NCBI GenBank assembly: GCA_947179485.1
Contig: OX359247.1
Location: 61,477,131 to 61,541,130, forward strand
DNA: 64,000 nt
Source of the DNA: Allacma fusca
Taxonomy: Eukaryota; Arthropoda; Collembola; Symphypleona; Sminthuridae
Direction of reading: 5' to 3'
The translations under genes and the position numbers were made by a program. The notes beneath the pieces were generated by a model. The model was given only the letters and a program-made list of their open reading frames with translations. It was not told where the DNA came from and did not search any database. Below are positions 11,287 to 23,433 of this stretch, piece after piece (the first letter of the stretch is position 1; the number at the start of each line of letters is the position of its first letter).

Positions 11287-12045
11287 TTTTCCCTCCTCCC
11301 TCTCACATCCGCCAAGTTTTTTCGCCCTTTTTTCGGATTCCTTGTGGAGTTTATTTGATTTTGGAAGCCGCGTGGTCCTCCATTCCTTTCAGGGACAAGT
11401 GAATGACCAGCTGGGACGAGACTCGACTCATCGGAGGTTCCCGATTCCTCCGTATTGCAGCTCCCGGGTCTTCGGATTTCCACAGAACAGTGTGAGTAAT
11501 CCTCCGTTCTTTCATTGGTTAAACTAATTTTTTCATTTTTGTGTTTAGGTATCTTCCATTTTTCTCTCCTTACGGCGTGGTCCTCACATTATTAGTGAGC
11601 ACGTGCCATACAGGAATTTACCAGGAGGGACCATACGACGTCAGTGAGGATAAGCTCCGACGGAGGGCTCGGTTCATTACTGTCTCGGCGTTCACCTCCT
11701 CTCCGGAATTCACCCGATTCGTAATTTCGGTTTCCCTGTTGGCACCATCCACTTTTACATTCACGGATCTCCACAAATCTACGGACTCGCAGACCACCGA
11801 TGAACCGAATATACCCAAGTTTTCGATTTTCCGGCTGACGTATCTCCGGTCCCATTCACTGGAACAAGGTTGAACATTCCGAAGAATTCCGGCGCACATC
11901 CATCCCACGGATTATCCCAGAATTTCGTAAGTTCTTTTCCTACATTTTCGGTGGTTACCTTTATTATTACTTTTGAGGTCTAGGTTTTTCCCGACGTTTG
12001 CACTTACCTCCCCTTGTGTCCATCCATCTCTCTTCTCACTCCATC
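11287..12045 (+). promoter_or_regulatory. Leader of the Ty3/gypsy element with likely introns
   Basis: The 760 bases between primer site and gag contain two GT-AG intron candidates. One runs from a GTGAGTAATCC donor near 11491 to TTGTGTTTAG near 11548 (about 57 bases). The other starts at GTAAGTTC near 11928 and ends at an AG near 11980. No long ORF has coding features. Splicing is inferred from sequence only. Confidence 0.35.
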
Positions 12046-13281
12046 ATGGCCGACCATAATGAGACAGAAGAGGAAAAGAAGGATCGGCTCCTACGGTCGC
12101 GGGAATCCGATGAAAAATATCGGCGCCTGGACAAATTCCGGTTGGAAGTTCGCCAATACTCCAGCCAAGAAAACCCAGCATCCTTTATTGATGCCGTGGA
12201 TCACTTTGCCTCGGATCTCTTTGTGACCCCTGACATGGTCATCCGGAACCTCTCCCGTCTCTTCCTGGACTCTCCGGACAAGGATGTCAGGGAGTGGTTC
12301 CAGTCCATATTCCCCCGGATCCGAATGTTCCTGGACAGGAAGACGAAGTCCTCCCAGGAAATTTGGGCCTACGTTTGCGATGAATTGAAGGAGCGGTTCG
12401 ACCACGACCGGTTGAAGGCTGAGAAGCAGGCCGACTTGGATGCATACCGGTATCGGTCCGGCATGACCCCTCACTCCTTCGTCGCTGGTCTCCAGAAACT
12501 TTGCTGGGACCTTGATCCTCTCATGGATGAAGAAGACATCGTGGAAAAGGCTCGTGGGAAACTTCCACTCCGGATGGAATCCTTAGCCATTACTCCCTCC
12601 CGGAACCTTCGGGATTTGGCTAAAAACCTTAAGGGACTCCTTAAGGACCCGGAACTTAACCCCGCCATTCGGACCATCCCTACGCAGTCGTCAGTGGAAC
12701 AGGCCCCTCAACTAGGATCTGTAGCCGTCCGTGCGCTGACGGTGGTCACCTGCGACTACTGTGGTCGTCAAAACCACATCATGTCTCAATGTCGGACAAT
12801 GCTGCGGGATGTCACGGCGGGTAACACACAACGTCTGACTGCTATGGTCAACGCTGGGAAACAAGGCACTCTTGAGGTCAGTCTTCCACCGCAAAATAAT
12901 TTGGTACCTAATTCTCTTTCCTTACAGCCTCCAGTGCAACAACAGCAGTCACCAATGCCAATGACCGACCGACAACCAGCCAACAATATCAATGGTGGAT
13001 CCCGAAACCAACGCGGGAATTTCCGCCGCCAGGATCAGTTCCCTCAGAACAGTCATCCCGGTTACTACCCACCTACGAGTAACTACACCTGTGGCTATCC
13101 TTCTCATCAGGCAGTTACTCCTCTATTTTATTGGGACGGTCAGCAGTACCGGCCTTTCCAGATGCCGGCTCCACAACAGCCGCCGCCCCAACAAGGCTCT
13201 TGGGCGCCACCGACCCCACAACAAAACGTGGGCGCTGGTCCTACTCAGCCCCAACCTACCAACAATCAGGGAAACTGCTAG
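12046..13281 (+). CDS. gag: Gag of the Ty3/gypsy element
   Basis: A 411-residue ORF from an ATG at 12046 (in-frame upstream codons exist, but MADHNE is the likelier start). The N-terminal half is charged and helical, like a retrotransposon capsid: ELKERFDHDRLKAEKQ and SGMTPHSFVAGLQKL. A CX2CX4HX4C knuckle, CDYCGRQNHIMSQC, lies near residues 237-250. The last 120 residues are Gln/Pro/Asn-rich. The end overlaps the pol frame by about 150 bases and pol is in the -1 frame, so Gag-Pol could arise by -1 frameshifting; I did not find a convincing slippery heptamer. Confidence 0.88.
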   Translation: MADHNETEEEKKDRLLRSRESDEKYRRLDKFRLEVRQYSSQENPASFIDAVDHFASDLFVTPDMVIRNLSRLFLDSPDKDVREWFQSIFPRIRMFLDRKTKSSQEIWAYVCDELKERFDHDRLKAEKQADLDAYRYRSGMTPHSFVAGLQKLCWDLDPLMDEEDIVEKARGKLPLRMESLAITPSRNLRDLAKNLKGLLKDPELNPAIRTIPTQSSVEQAPQLGSVAVRALTVVTCDYCGRQNHIMSQCRTMLRDVTAGNTQRLTAMVNAGKQGTLEVSLPPQNNLVPNSLSLQPPVQQQQSPMPMTDRQPANNINGGSRNQRGNFRRQDQFPQNSHPGYYPPTSNYTCGYPSHQAVTPLFYWDGQQYRPFQMPAPQQPPPQQGSWAPPTPQQNVGAGPTQPQPTNNQGNC

Positions 13282-16200
13282 GTCTGACGTGCGGGGACGT
13301 TCAGACCAAGCAGCCTCTCAACCTTTCCCCTCTAATTCAGCAGAGAATTAGGGAACTCAGCCTGTCCAATCAGCCTGCATCCTCTAATTCTCCTAAAATA
13401 ATATCGTTTCCTACGGGATTTACTCCCAACAGTGACACTCCTCCGAGCGCCGAGATCACACCACCACCTACCTTTATTACACCTAGATTACCGGCAACTT
13501 CGTCACCAGTGGCGACATCCGCTATCCCACCGGTAATCTTGCCTATAAAACCAAAATCTCGGGAAACTCCGGTGCTTCCTCCGGAGATACCTCCGGCCCC
13601 GCTAACTTTAACAACAAATCCAGACGAGGTCCCCCGGCCGTCGTCTCCCTCTTTAGGAAGTGGATATTTATCCAATCCCTACATCTTGCCTAAACAATTC
13701 TTATGCAAACGATCCAGAATGGCACTTCGGGCTATTCCGACATGCCTAGACTCGAAGAATAAATTACAGACTTTTACTTTTTTCCCTAATACTACGAGTC
13801 CTCACGCTTATGACTCCGAACGCGAGATTCATGCGGAGTTCACTCGTCTCTCGCATCTAGCCTACTCCAGGCAGGACAGAATTTACCAGTTACGTTTAGC
13901 TGGTTACCGTGTCCGTCTGCCACACTGACACTGGGTCCATGATTTCAACTATGGCTTCGGCGACTGCCGCTTATTTGGAAAACCACTTTCCTAATTCCAT
14001 AGTAATAGTTCCCCATGAGCCCAAGCACTTCTCCACCATTTGTAAATCCATGCAAGGTTCCTTTAATCGATCTGCAATTTTGTTTTTCAGAATCGACGAT
14101 GCGCCGATGTCAAAACACAATTACAGATTCGCCATTATCGAGGAAATGGACACTCTCATCCTCCTCGGGTCTAATTTTCATGATAAATTCGGCTTGGACA
14201 TGAATGTCCGGCGGGGATACACCCGATTTGAGGGACTCGATCCCCTGGCTCACGCCACAGCACATTCTCCAGTCTCAGTCGACGCTACTGATCATAGCCA
14301 GGTAGACTTGGAACCTCCCGTGACTGACTCCCTTGAGTCTATCCGGCGTCTGTCGGACTCCTCCAAACAACATTATCAAAGAAGACACAAACTGGCTGAC
14401 TCTATGGCTCGCCGCATTGCCCGCGGGGATCCCACCGCTGATGCAATCTCCAGCCGAGAATCCGCTACCTCTATACCTACCACTTACGATTCACGTATAT
14501 GCAGTAGTTATGTCTCTTTGTGTGAGGGCTCTTTAATTGCACACTCAAATCTTCCAGGTCACTCAACGGCTCCCTCCGCTCGATCCCACTCTTCGATGTA
14601 CTCTAAGGGACCTACGGAAATTAAGCCCATGACCTGGCGACGCCTGACAATTTACTCAGAGCACCCTGGCTACTCCGGGGACGTCATCCTCACATCCGAC
14701 ATAAACCCGGTTAAGGGATTTTTATTTAAACATTCCATTTTACGTTTGCGAAATGGTAAAGCTCAAATTGCGGTAGTAAACCGTAACCCCTACCCAATTT
14801 ATGTCCCCTCTGTTAGATATATAGGGAAAATCGAACCTTTTACGGGTACCGAAATGAGACATAACTCAAACCCTACTCGCTTCCCAGATCCGGATATTAC
14901 TCCCTTTAAACTTCCTTTTAAGGAAGAGGAGGTCCATTTAGGATCTAACCTCACCTGTGATCAGAGGTATGCCCTCTTAGCTGTAATAAACTCATTTCTC
15001 CCCAATTTTGCTAGATCTGACGACGAGTTGGGTGTGGTTTACTATCCTCCGGTAGTGATTAACACCGGGGATAGTAAACCATTCCATAAGTACTCGTACC
15101 GTCTGGCTCACACCGAACGACAGATCTTAGAGGAACATGTCGCTCGCAACCTAAAATTAGGAGTAATAAAGCCATGTGTATCCCCCTATAACTCACCTGT
15201 AATTGTCGTTTCCAAAAAACCGGACGACTCCGGAGTTGCGCAACATCGGGTTTGCGTGGACATGCGTGAGCTCAACTCCAAAGTTGAGCAAAATACATAT
15301 CCCATTCCACGCATCGATGATTGCCTGGACCACCTAGCAGGTTCCCAATATTTCATCACTTTAGATGCCCTCTCCGGTTTCCTCCAAATGGAACTGTCGG
15401 AGGACAGCAAAATAAAAACTGCTTTCTCAACTCCGAAGGGGAAATTTTGTTATAACCGACTTCCCTTCGGTTACAAAAATTCCCCAGCGGAGTTCCAAGC
15501 AATGATGGATGTAATTTTGGGTGACCTCAAAAATCGCATGTCTTATTTACATAGACGATGTCCTGATTTTTGCGAAGACTTTCGAGGAACTCCTCACACG
15601 TTTCCGCCTTGTGATGCAACGTGCTTCCTCATTTCATTTGACGTTTAAATTAAGGAAATGTTTTTTTTGGGTATCAGGAATTGCACTTTTTAGGACATGT
15701 CATCAGTTGGGAAGGCACTCGACCGGATCCTGCGAAAATCCAGGCGGTCTCCACATTTCCCAGTCCCAAGAGCCTGAAGGACGTTCAATCCTTCCTGGGA
15801 TTCTGTAATTATTACAGAAATTTTGTCCAGGATTTTGCCGGCAAGGCTAAGGCCCTCCACGCACTCACCCGGAAGGAAGTCCCATTTCACTGGGGCCCCG
15901 AGGAGGAGGAGGCCTTCCAGTCCTTAAAAACTGCTATGACGTCCACCCCCGTCCTGGATTTTTTCGACCCCGAGGCCGAAATCCGTTTGGTAACCGATGC
16001 CAGTTATTACCGCATTGGTGGGGCTTGCGAACAATCCAGAGATGGTAAAATCTGGAAGCCCATTGCTTTTACATCTAGACTGTTAAAAGGGGCTGAACTA
16101 AATTATTCCAACCCTGAGAAGGAATGTCTTGCCATTGTAAATGCTTTTCAGGTATTCCGTCCCTATGTTTATGGACGACGGGTCCAGGTGAGAACCGACA

Positions 16201-19052
16201 ATGCGGCTTTAACGTCCCTCTGCACAATGAAGGACCCTCACTCCCGTATTGCTCGGTGGCAGCTCTTTTTGGCGCAGCAAGAGAACATTATTCACGTGCC
16301 GGGAAAACAAATTCCTCACGCAGATTGTCTCTCACGCTACCCAATTCGGTCGCTTACACTCCCAGTCCCATATTTAACCCGCCATCAAATTACGGAGGAC
16401 GAACCAGTAATTCAGGCGGTCCTCGGTGGAAATGTGGAGGCTTTCGTTGAGCACCAACAGAAGGACGCCGCCCTAAAAGCTGTTATTGACGATCTCCAAA
16501 TTAATGGTCAAAATGACGGACTTCAGGGTAATAAATTTTCCAAACAATTTGCTCTAATTTCTAATCTTTTATTCCGTATAGACAATTCCTCTTGCGAGCC
16601 TTACAAACTCGTCATCCCACCGACGCTTCGGGGACCAATCCTCAAGTTGGCTCATGACGACGGTCTGGATGGAGGTCATGTGGGTCTATACAAGACCTAC
16701 CAGAAACTCTACCGACGATATTATTGGCGTCGCATGAAGGAGGACATCTTGGAGTACATAAAAGGATGTACCACCTGCCAGGCTGGAAATCCCCGTACAA
16801 CAAAACCTCATGGACACATGAAAATTGTCCCACCTCCTGATAATGTTTTTACCCGTGTAGCTATCGACTACGCTGGGCCCCTTATAACATCCAGGTCAGG
16901 TAACCGATATATTTTTGTGGCAATCGACCACACCAGTAGGTTCGCATGGGCGGCGGCCACTCCTACAGCAACTGCGGAGGACTCCGTACGATTGCTCAAA
17001 AAATTAATCTTTGAGCAGATTGGAGTGGTGCCCCAAATTGTCTTAGACAACGGCCCTCATTTTACCGGTAAGGTGTTTACCGAATACCTAAAAAAGAAAG
17101 GTGTTCAACATATCCGTATTATGCCCCATCATCCCGAGTCGAACGGGAATGTCGAGCGCAATAACCTCGAAATTAAGCGATATTTAAAAAAATATGTTTC
17201 ATACCACAGGGATGACTGGGATGAGCATTTAGGTAAGGCTTGCAAAAGCCACAATATGCACGTACATGCTGTGACCCAATACACTCCCTTCAGTCTTGTC
17301 TACGCTGTCCAACCGAAGACTCAGTTAGACTTAATGACCCCGGTGATTACCATTGCATCCCCCAACTCTCCGTCCCAGTTAGAGACTACTCGGCGGGATC
17401 GAGTGTTCCGTGCCAACTTGAACACGACAAAGTCGCAGGAACAACGGGCGAAAAGATTTAATCTTAATCGACCTCTTAATAATTTTTGTTTAGGTCAATT
17501 AGTCTGGGTTCAGGATACCCAAGCCTCGGGACTTGACCTACGATGGATTGGTCCCTATCAAATTGTCAAGGTACGTGGAGACACGTCTTTCTCGGTGGCT
17601 TATCGTGGCAACAACCGTCGAGCCCACACCCAGAGAAATGTCCACTCCCATCGGCTGAAGCCATACCTTCCTCCAGTAGCTTGGCAAGGTCAGTACGATG
17701 ATTTATTCGTACACAAAACTTTGGCCGAGTTCCATCCTCACAGATCATCTGAGCGTACTATTATCCGGGAACCACCCCAGTATGCACCTGTTGTTAAAGA
17801 CGTCATCTCCCAATATGGTGACAGCCAAGACTCCGGATGCGACTCACCAATCCGGTCTCGTACCTTTTATAATAGTACCAGGAGCTCTGCTAATTCAGGT
17901 ACCCCGTCAGGGGACTTAACCCACCACTCTTCCGAGGGTGAGTATTTACCTCCTCACTCGACAGGTGCGGATACTGTTCGCTCTCCGATAGTCGCTCGCC
18001 TGCGTTCGAGACGGGAATCAGGAACGGCTGAGACCCCTCCTACTATTACTCCCATACCAATTTCTCCAGGTAATCCTACCCCTGTATACAACATCACTCA
18101 TTTCTACAATATGCTCGGAGGGCCGCCTAATTCTTTTCTGCAGGTGGGCGCCTCACTTCCCTCGGCTACCCCCAACCTACCGTCTGAAACCACTGTTGTT
18201 GAGCGGACTGAGGAATCCAACATCCCTAGCCCCACCAATGCTCCACAGTTGATAGACGAGTCAATCCCGGTAGAAAACTTTTATTTTGGTGATAACCGGA
18301 ACGGCGGTGCGGAACCGCCTCCGACTTTATCGCCCAACCCTCCGATAGGATTTCCTGTCAAATCCCCTCCTCAGGTTCGTGCTACCCCTCTTACAACTGA
18401 CACGACACCCTTTCGCTTTTCCAATGTCTCCGCTATCTGTGACCAAAATATACTGGCCCCGCCATTTCCCGGTGCCACGGCGGCGAAGCCTCCGGTCAGG
18501 TCCGTGACTCCTGGGCGTATTAGTTTCAAGCCAGTCAATTATATCCCTCCGGTTTTTAACCGGAGTGCCGAAGAACTTTACTTCGCTGACCCCAATCAAC
18601 CGGGTCCCACTTCCACTGTCTCTACAAATGACTATCCATTTCCTGCGAGTATTGATTACAACATCATCCCCACAGGCCCTACCGATTGCGAAGTTGTTCT
18701 TAAACAACTTGATCAGGTTGTCCCAGTCCCGTCCGTGTGTCTCCAACCCTTTGAATTTACCTCACCTGGTAATTCCCGGAGATCGCCTCCGACACACTCA
18801 CCTGTTCGATCTTCGAACATTCCGGAGACTCATGTAAGCTCCGAAATGTTCACGGCATCCCATGGACTGTCCGGGCATCTCGAATCCTCCGAGATCATAC
18901 CCTCTCGGGTATTTCACTCATCCACACATAACTTGTCAAAGTCTCATTCTGAACAAAACACTAATGTTCATGACCTCTCTTCTTTACAGGAGTCTCCGAT
19001 TACCCCTGCCGAGGATAAAAGTCCGGCGATCGAGCCCTCAGGAAATAATTAA
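13131..19052 (+). CDS. pol: Pol of the Ty3/gypsy element, with frame breaks
   Basis: Reading order: a Pro-rich linker (13131-13928), aspartic protease with DTGSMIS near 13924 and a later LLGSNF, reverse transcriptase (about 15080-15800), RNase H (VTDAS near 15990, NPEKECLAIV, TDNAAL), and integrase. The integrase has an HHCC finger (about 16650-16800) and a DDE core (VAIDYAGP, VLDNGPHF, ESNGNVERNN), then a GPY/F-like module (RWIGPYQIV) near 17540. The frame changes three times: near 13910 at the protease, near 15530 in an A-run just before the YIDD box, and near 15665 in a T-run just after it. These may be real inactivating indels or homopolymer errors. After the integrase the ORF runs another 450 residues of Pro/Ser/Thr-rich sequence, unusual for Ty3/gypsy. 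Confidence 0.9.
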
Positions 19053-20159
19053 TCCACCTTTAATTTTTACTCCCGCAGGTCCACAGCAGTCACAGTTGAC
19101 CCCGCCTCGGATGGACTACTCCCCGTACCGGCTGCCACCGAATCCACGGACAGTCATAACTCCACCATCCTCCACGTCTACGGTAAAGCCGACACAATCC
19201 CGCTTACACTCCGCTCGGGATTCCGTCGCCATGCAAAAGCAAAAAAAGAAATTACGGAAACGTGACCGCAAGGCCACGTCAACCGCAGACACGGCTGCAT
19301 CATCCACAGCGGTTGGTGAGGTTACCGACCCCGGTATGGGTAATGTATCTCAACGCTCCTTTGCGGAGGTTGTTAAAAGTCATGGGTATACGTCATCACA
19401 AGAAATTCCTAGTGTTGGAAAATTTAGGGATCCTACTTCACGTCCGGGTCATGCAATTTTGGATTTATTCCGGTCTCCTCAGGAGGCTCCCCGCACCCCG
19501 TCTAAAATTCCCATTTCTAACATTTCTCTTCTTTCCCATACCCATTCCGGCGACTCGCTGACGAGTGGGCGTGTCACAATAGGCGACATCCCACTCGTCA
19601 ATCCATTCTTGAGCCCTCGAAAATCTGTAAATCCTGCAGGTCTGGCTCCATTATCTCTAAAAAATCTAACTCGGGTACTTCTTTGTTTATTCCGACAGGT
19701 ATTCCCACCGACGGACCAATAGGTGCTCCAAATGTGCGGGACGCACTCATCCCCACCCTAGGGGGAGGTTCGGGTGTTCCCGAAAAATTATCGTCGGTGC
19801 CACCGACCAGAGTGGGTGTGTCACCCGTAGTACACTTTCCAGGGAGACCCCTGCTCCCCATCAAAAAAACGGCGCCAAAGGTGTTGGCGGAAATACCGCC
19901 CCCCGAGGTAACGCGACCCTTGCCGGTGCCCCCGGTCACTCACAGAGTCTCTGTAAAGGGTCCTCATGAGAAGCTTCCCCGCCCATCTAAATTGCCAGGA
20001 CTGAAGAGCACAACCCCATCAAAGCGGGTGCCTCAAGAATCCGCAATTACGGGCCAAGTTGCTCATCCGGAAACGGAGGATTTTGGTTGGACAACAGTAC
20101 CGCCCAGAAAAGCCTCCACCGCCGTTGCGAAAAAATCCTTTTCGCAAAGCCCGGGCTGA
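18862..20159 (+). CDS. Proline-rich continuation beyond pol in two more frames
   Basis: From 18862 one ORF (to 19722) and from 19683 another (to 20159) carry on the Pro/Ser/Thr-rich composition seen at the end of pol, with a basic patch QKQKKKLRKRDRK near 19240. No membrane segment, signal peptide or envelope feature is seen, so this is not an obvious env. Several CAG acceptor-like sites (near 18990, 19078 and 19699) could allow spliced joining. Function unknown. Confidence 0.45.
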
Positions 20160-21642
20160 TCTGACATTCGTCCTCCGGAAAGCAGGAGATACCCGAGTCG
20201 GAACCGGAAGCCCCCAGAAAGGCTTCAGTCGGGTCGTAAATAATCTTCAGAACTTGATTTCGTGTATCGGGAATCATCTGTAAGGTTTTATTTTTTTTTT
20301 ACTATTATACTTAAATCCCTTAATCCCTTACACATTTTTACACACGTCCCCTCCGATCTTCACTCGAGCGAGCGACTGTGTTGTAATGTAGTAAGCTGGT
20401 CGACCGTTCTCCAACGTCCCCGCTGCTTACGTTTACCTACAAAAGCCTACGGGCTTAAAGGTCATTTTTTTTAGTCCCTCATTTCACATCAATGGCACGG
20501 GCAAACACCGGGACTATACACGATTCGAACGAGAGTGCCTGCTGTATATATTTCCCTTTTACATTATTAACATATATCCCCACGCCTGGATTGGCCCCTC
20601 CTTGCTAGGCGGCCGCTTTATCCTTTCCATATACTTAAGATAACTAAATATTTAACCTGAAAGAGCACCAGGCTCCACATATTTAGGGCTCCTCTAAAGC
20701 CCCCATACACATTATACACTATACCATACGCGTATATTATTTTACATACATTTTTTTTGAACATACACATACATATACACTCCTACGAATGGCCGGATTC
20801 TATCCTCCAGCCTCCCGTATAGGTATACCATTAATGGCCCCCGCCATGTCATACGGCGTGCGGCGTCATCCTTCCCTTCCTTTCGGGGATTTATCTTTGT
20901 TGGGCTTCTCCTTTCTTCACCTTGACCTTCAATACATTGGAGTCCTGAATAGTGTGACGGTAGAACCGTCCATACAGTTAGGGGAGAGGGAGAGGAACGA
21001 CCACATTCCTTACTACAATTCAATTTTTATTAACATTTGAATACCTTTTTGTGGCTATCGCCACTAATTTACCTAAAAATACAAGAGCCTAAAATACTCA
21101 ATATGCCAAATCGGAAAAATTTCCTTCCAATTTCAATATAACTTACCACTTCAACCTTGCAAGATAAAGCCGGTCGTCAAACCTTTTGTCCGGACCGTTT
21201 ATCTCTAAAATCCCTAAGGCACTCACACAACGTCCTTACCCATCGTACGACATTCCTATTTAAATAATTTCCTACCAGGAAATATCCTACACAAATTATT
21301 TCATAAGTCTGGTCCTCTTGGACCCTTCCATCCATTTTTATAACTCATTCCAAACTTACCTGAGCTACCTTGTGGCCGTCTCCAATTCTTCTCTCCACGA
21401 AAGTTAACTACTGCCACTCTGTTCCCTTCGGACTCTACTCCTTGAATCTTTCCTGAAGCTTTCACATACAAGGTCCGGCATGTAAGTATATACTCTTTTT
21501 ATTTTTTGCCGGTCGGAGGTAATTTTGGGGCTCCATGACCCCTACACAGGACACTTTTGTTAATTTAGTAGTGGCCGGACTTTGCCTGGTTTAATTAAAA
21601 TACGAGGTTCATTCTAAGTCCCCCGTTATATTTTAAATTAGT
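20160..21642 (+). other. Non-coding spacer inside the Ty3/gypsy element, with a possible leader exon and intron
   Basis: There is no coding signal across 1.5 kb. Toward the right, a pyrimidine-rich stretch ends in a GTAAGTATA donor near 21481, and a TTAAATTAG acceptor lies directly before the ATG at 21643. The arrangement suggests a separately initiated, spliced transcript for the next ORF. Confidence 0.4.
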
Positions 21643-22704
21643 ATGGCTCAACAAGTACTTTGGAGGGGCACCCCTGTCCTCCCCTCTCGGCTCTGTGATG
21701 CGATCCTACAGCGCAAAATATTTGCCCGCATTCAAACTCATGCGTTCTATCTCGCCCGAGCTAATCCTCAGTGTCCCTCGGAGTGCTCCGACCTCCTTCA
21801 TTCGGTCCAACATCACCTCACTACTATTTGTCCCTCCGGTCACCTCCTGCAGGTCTACAGGGAGGAATGGATGGGGCTTTACCTCCGGTTACTCGACACT
21901 GATTCTAACATCCGATTGGATGTCCGGGTCATGGATGTTCGCGTGGATCTACCTACCGACCCTTCCTACACTACTGCCGAAATTTTGACGGATCTCGACA
22001 TTCTTCGAAATCACCTCGGTAAAGCCGGATGGCCCCGTTTTGTGGTACTGACGCGGGTTCTCACACTGAAAAACGATCTTCCCGCGCTATTCTGTTTTCA
22101 TTGTGCTTCTTCCAACCACATAGAGGATGACTGCTCAGCGGCACCCGCCAACGATCTGGCAATGAGCACCATGCATGACCGTCTGTCCCGTCTTCAACAT
22201 CTGGTGTTCCGGACTGAAACATTTCTCTCGAAAAAATCAGATCCGGCCACCCCATGGCGGGAGATCGACGTTCTTGAGACCATTCCCGAAACCGAGCCGA
22301 ATCCTGGCTCTTCCAACAGATCATCCGCAGATTTTTTCACTCTCATGGGAAACACAGTCCCTGAAGTCACCATAACCGTTCAGGGCGGATATTCAAAACA
22401 ATTTCACCGGTTGGTGTTGGTTACCCACTCACCGTTACTCCATTCGAAATTGGCGAAAACCACTAAATCCTCACACCCCGACGCCTATGCAATTGAATGG
22501 CCAGCTTGTTCCCCGGAAACTCTAAATTTGCTCTGGCAATTCCTGTATCACGGAAACGTCTCCATTCCCCCCGACAGTTACGAGGAGACCCTCGCGCTCT
22601 TTGAACATTTGGGAATCAAGCATTTTCCCACCAAACCCGCTCCGACGGACTCCGTGTCAAGAGCAACGGCATCGGCTCATCCACCGGCCGAGAAAAACCC
22701 CTAA
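21643..22704 (+). CDS. Accessory ORF of the Ty3/gypsy element: zinc knuckle plus BTB/POZ-like domain
   Basis: An uninterrupted 353-residue ORF. Residues 1-150 are helical with no family I recognise. Residues 151-164 form a CX2CX4HX4C knuckle (CFHCASSNHIEDDC), the retroviral nucleic-acid-binding type. Residues about 241-327 read like a BTB/POZ fold: EVTITVQGG, FHRLVLVTHSPLLHSKL, SPETLNLLWQFLYHGNVSI, ETLALFEHLGI. These follow the BTB order of first strand, HR.VL..SP.L helix, SPE...L..FLY.G segment and final helix. BTB domains mediate dimerisation or Cullin-3 binding. The ORF is on the same strand as gag-pol and inside the LTRs, so it belongs to the element. It is intact while pol is broken. I infer capture of a host BTB gene joined to a Gag-type knuckle. 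Confidence 0.75.
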   Translation: MAQQVLWRGTPVLPSRLCDAILQRKIFARIQTHAFYLARANPQCPSECSDLLHSVQHHLTTICPSGHLLQVYREEWMGLYLRLLDTDSNIRLDVRVMDVRVDLPTDPSYTTAEILTDLDILRNHLGKAGWPRFVVLTRVLTLKNDLPALFCFHCASSNHIEDDCSAAPANDLAMSTMHDRLSRLQHLVFRTETFLSKKSDPATPWREIDVLETIPETEPNPGSSNRSSADFFTLMGNTVPEVTITVQGGYSKQFHRLVLVTHSPLLHSKLAKTTKSSHPDAYAIEWPACSPETLNLLWQFLYHGNVSIPPDSYEETLALFEHLGIKHFPTKPAPTDSVSRATASAHPPAEKNP

Positions 22705-23433
22705 TTTACGTTGTTGCTTCTACAATAATATTTTTTCCTCCTCTCAAACATTTCTATAAATTTTTTGTGTACTTGAGGGAGGCTGTCGCAATTTTTTCTC
22801 TGCCCTTCAAGCGCCACCTAGCAAGTGCAGGCCGAACCCGCTAAGTACTTAACTATTATTGTTCAATCATAACATTTCTGTTAATTCAGCTCATTAAAAC
22901 TCTTAAATGTAAAGGTAATCGCCTGAGTACTTTCGGCTATGTACGCCTTCTTTGGCATATACATACGCACTTGCATTCCGTCTTCACGTTCGAATTAAGT
23001 GTATCGGTGTACTCCTTACAACCATTACTTACAGTGGATCCCCAATAGCCTTACCCCTCTTATCATTATGGTTACAATACCACGTAATGTATATCTATAC
23101 CAAGCTCTCACCGTACGTACGGTCCACTTCAACAGTACACCTTCCCTTTACCTTTCCTCCCTCTCACTCACTCATTCCCATTTCAGTCTCCGTGCCGCAC
23201 AGTCGTTCACTGCACGCGCTCTATTCTCCCTTTCTTGCATACGCATTTTCAGTTTCATAAGCGTCGGTCTCCGACTCCTTGCGTATTTTCTCCGACTTGT
23301 GAGTAACAAATTTAATTTTTGTGAGCCTGTACTCGTTGCTAATATTTTTTTTGGTGTGAATAATGTGTGTTGTGTAATCCTTCTTATTCCATTTTGTTTA
23401 TTTTTTGTTGTTGTTGTTTTGGTTTTCCAGGAA
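22705..23433 (+). other. Spacer and intron before the second accessory ORF
   Basis: It contains pyrimidine-rich leader-like sequence. A TTGTGAGTAAC donor lies near 23297, and a TTTTGGTTTTCCAG acceptor ends at 23430, three bases before the ATG at 23434. The intron would be about 132 bases. No independent ORF is convincing. Confidence 0.45.

Noticed and set aside
13131-13281. Slippery heptamer for -1 frameshifting between gag and pol
   Set aside because: The overlap is in the right frame, but no XXXYYYZ-type heptamer could be found by eye.
18862-20159. Envelope (env) gene of an errantivirus
   Set aside because: The reading frames after pol are proline-rich and lack a signal peptide, furin site, fusion peptide or membrane anchor.
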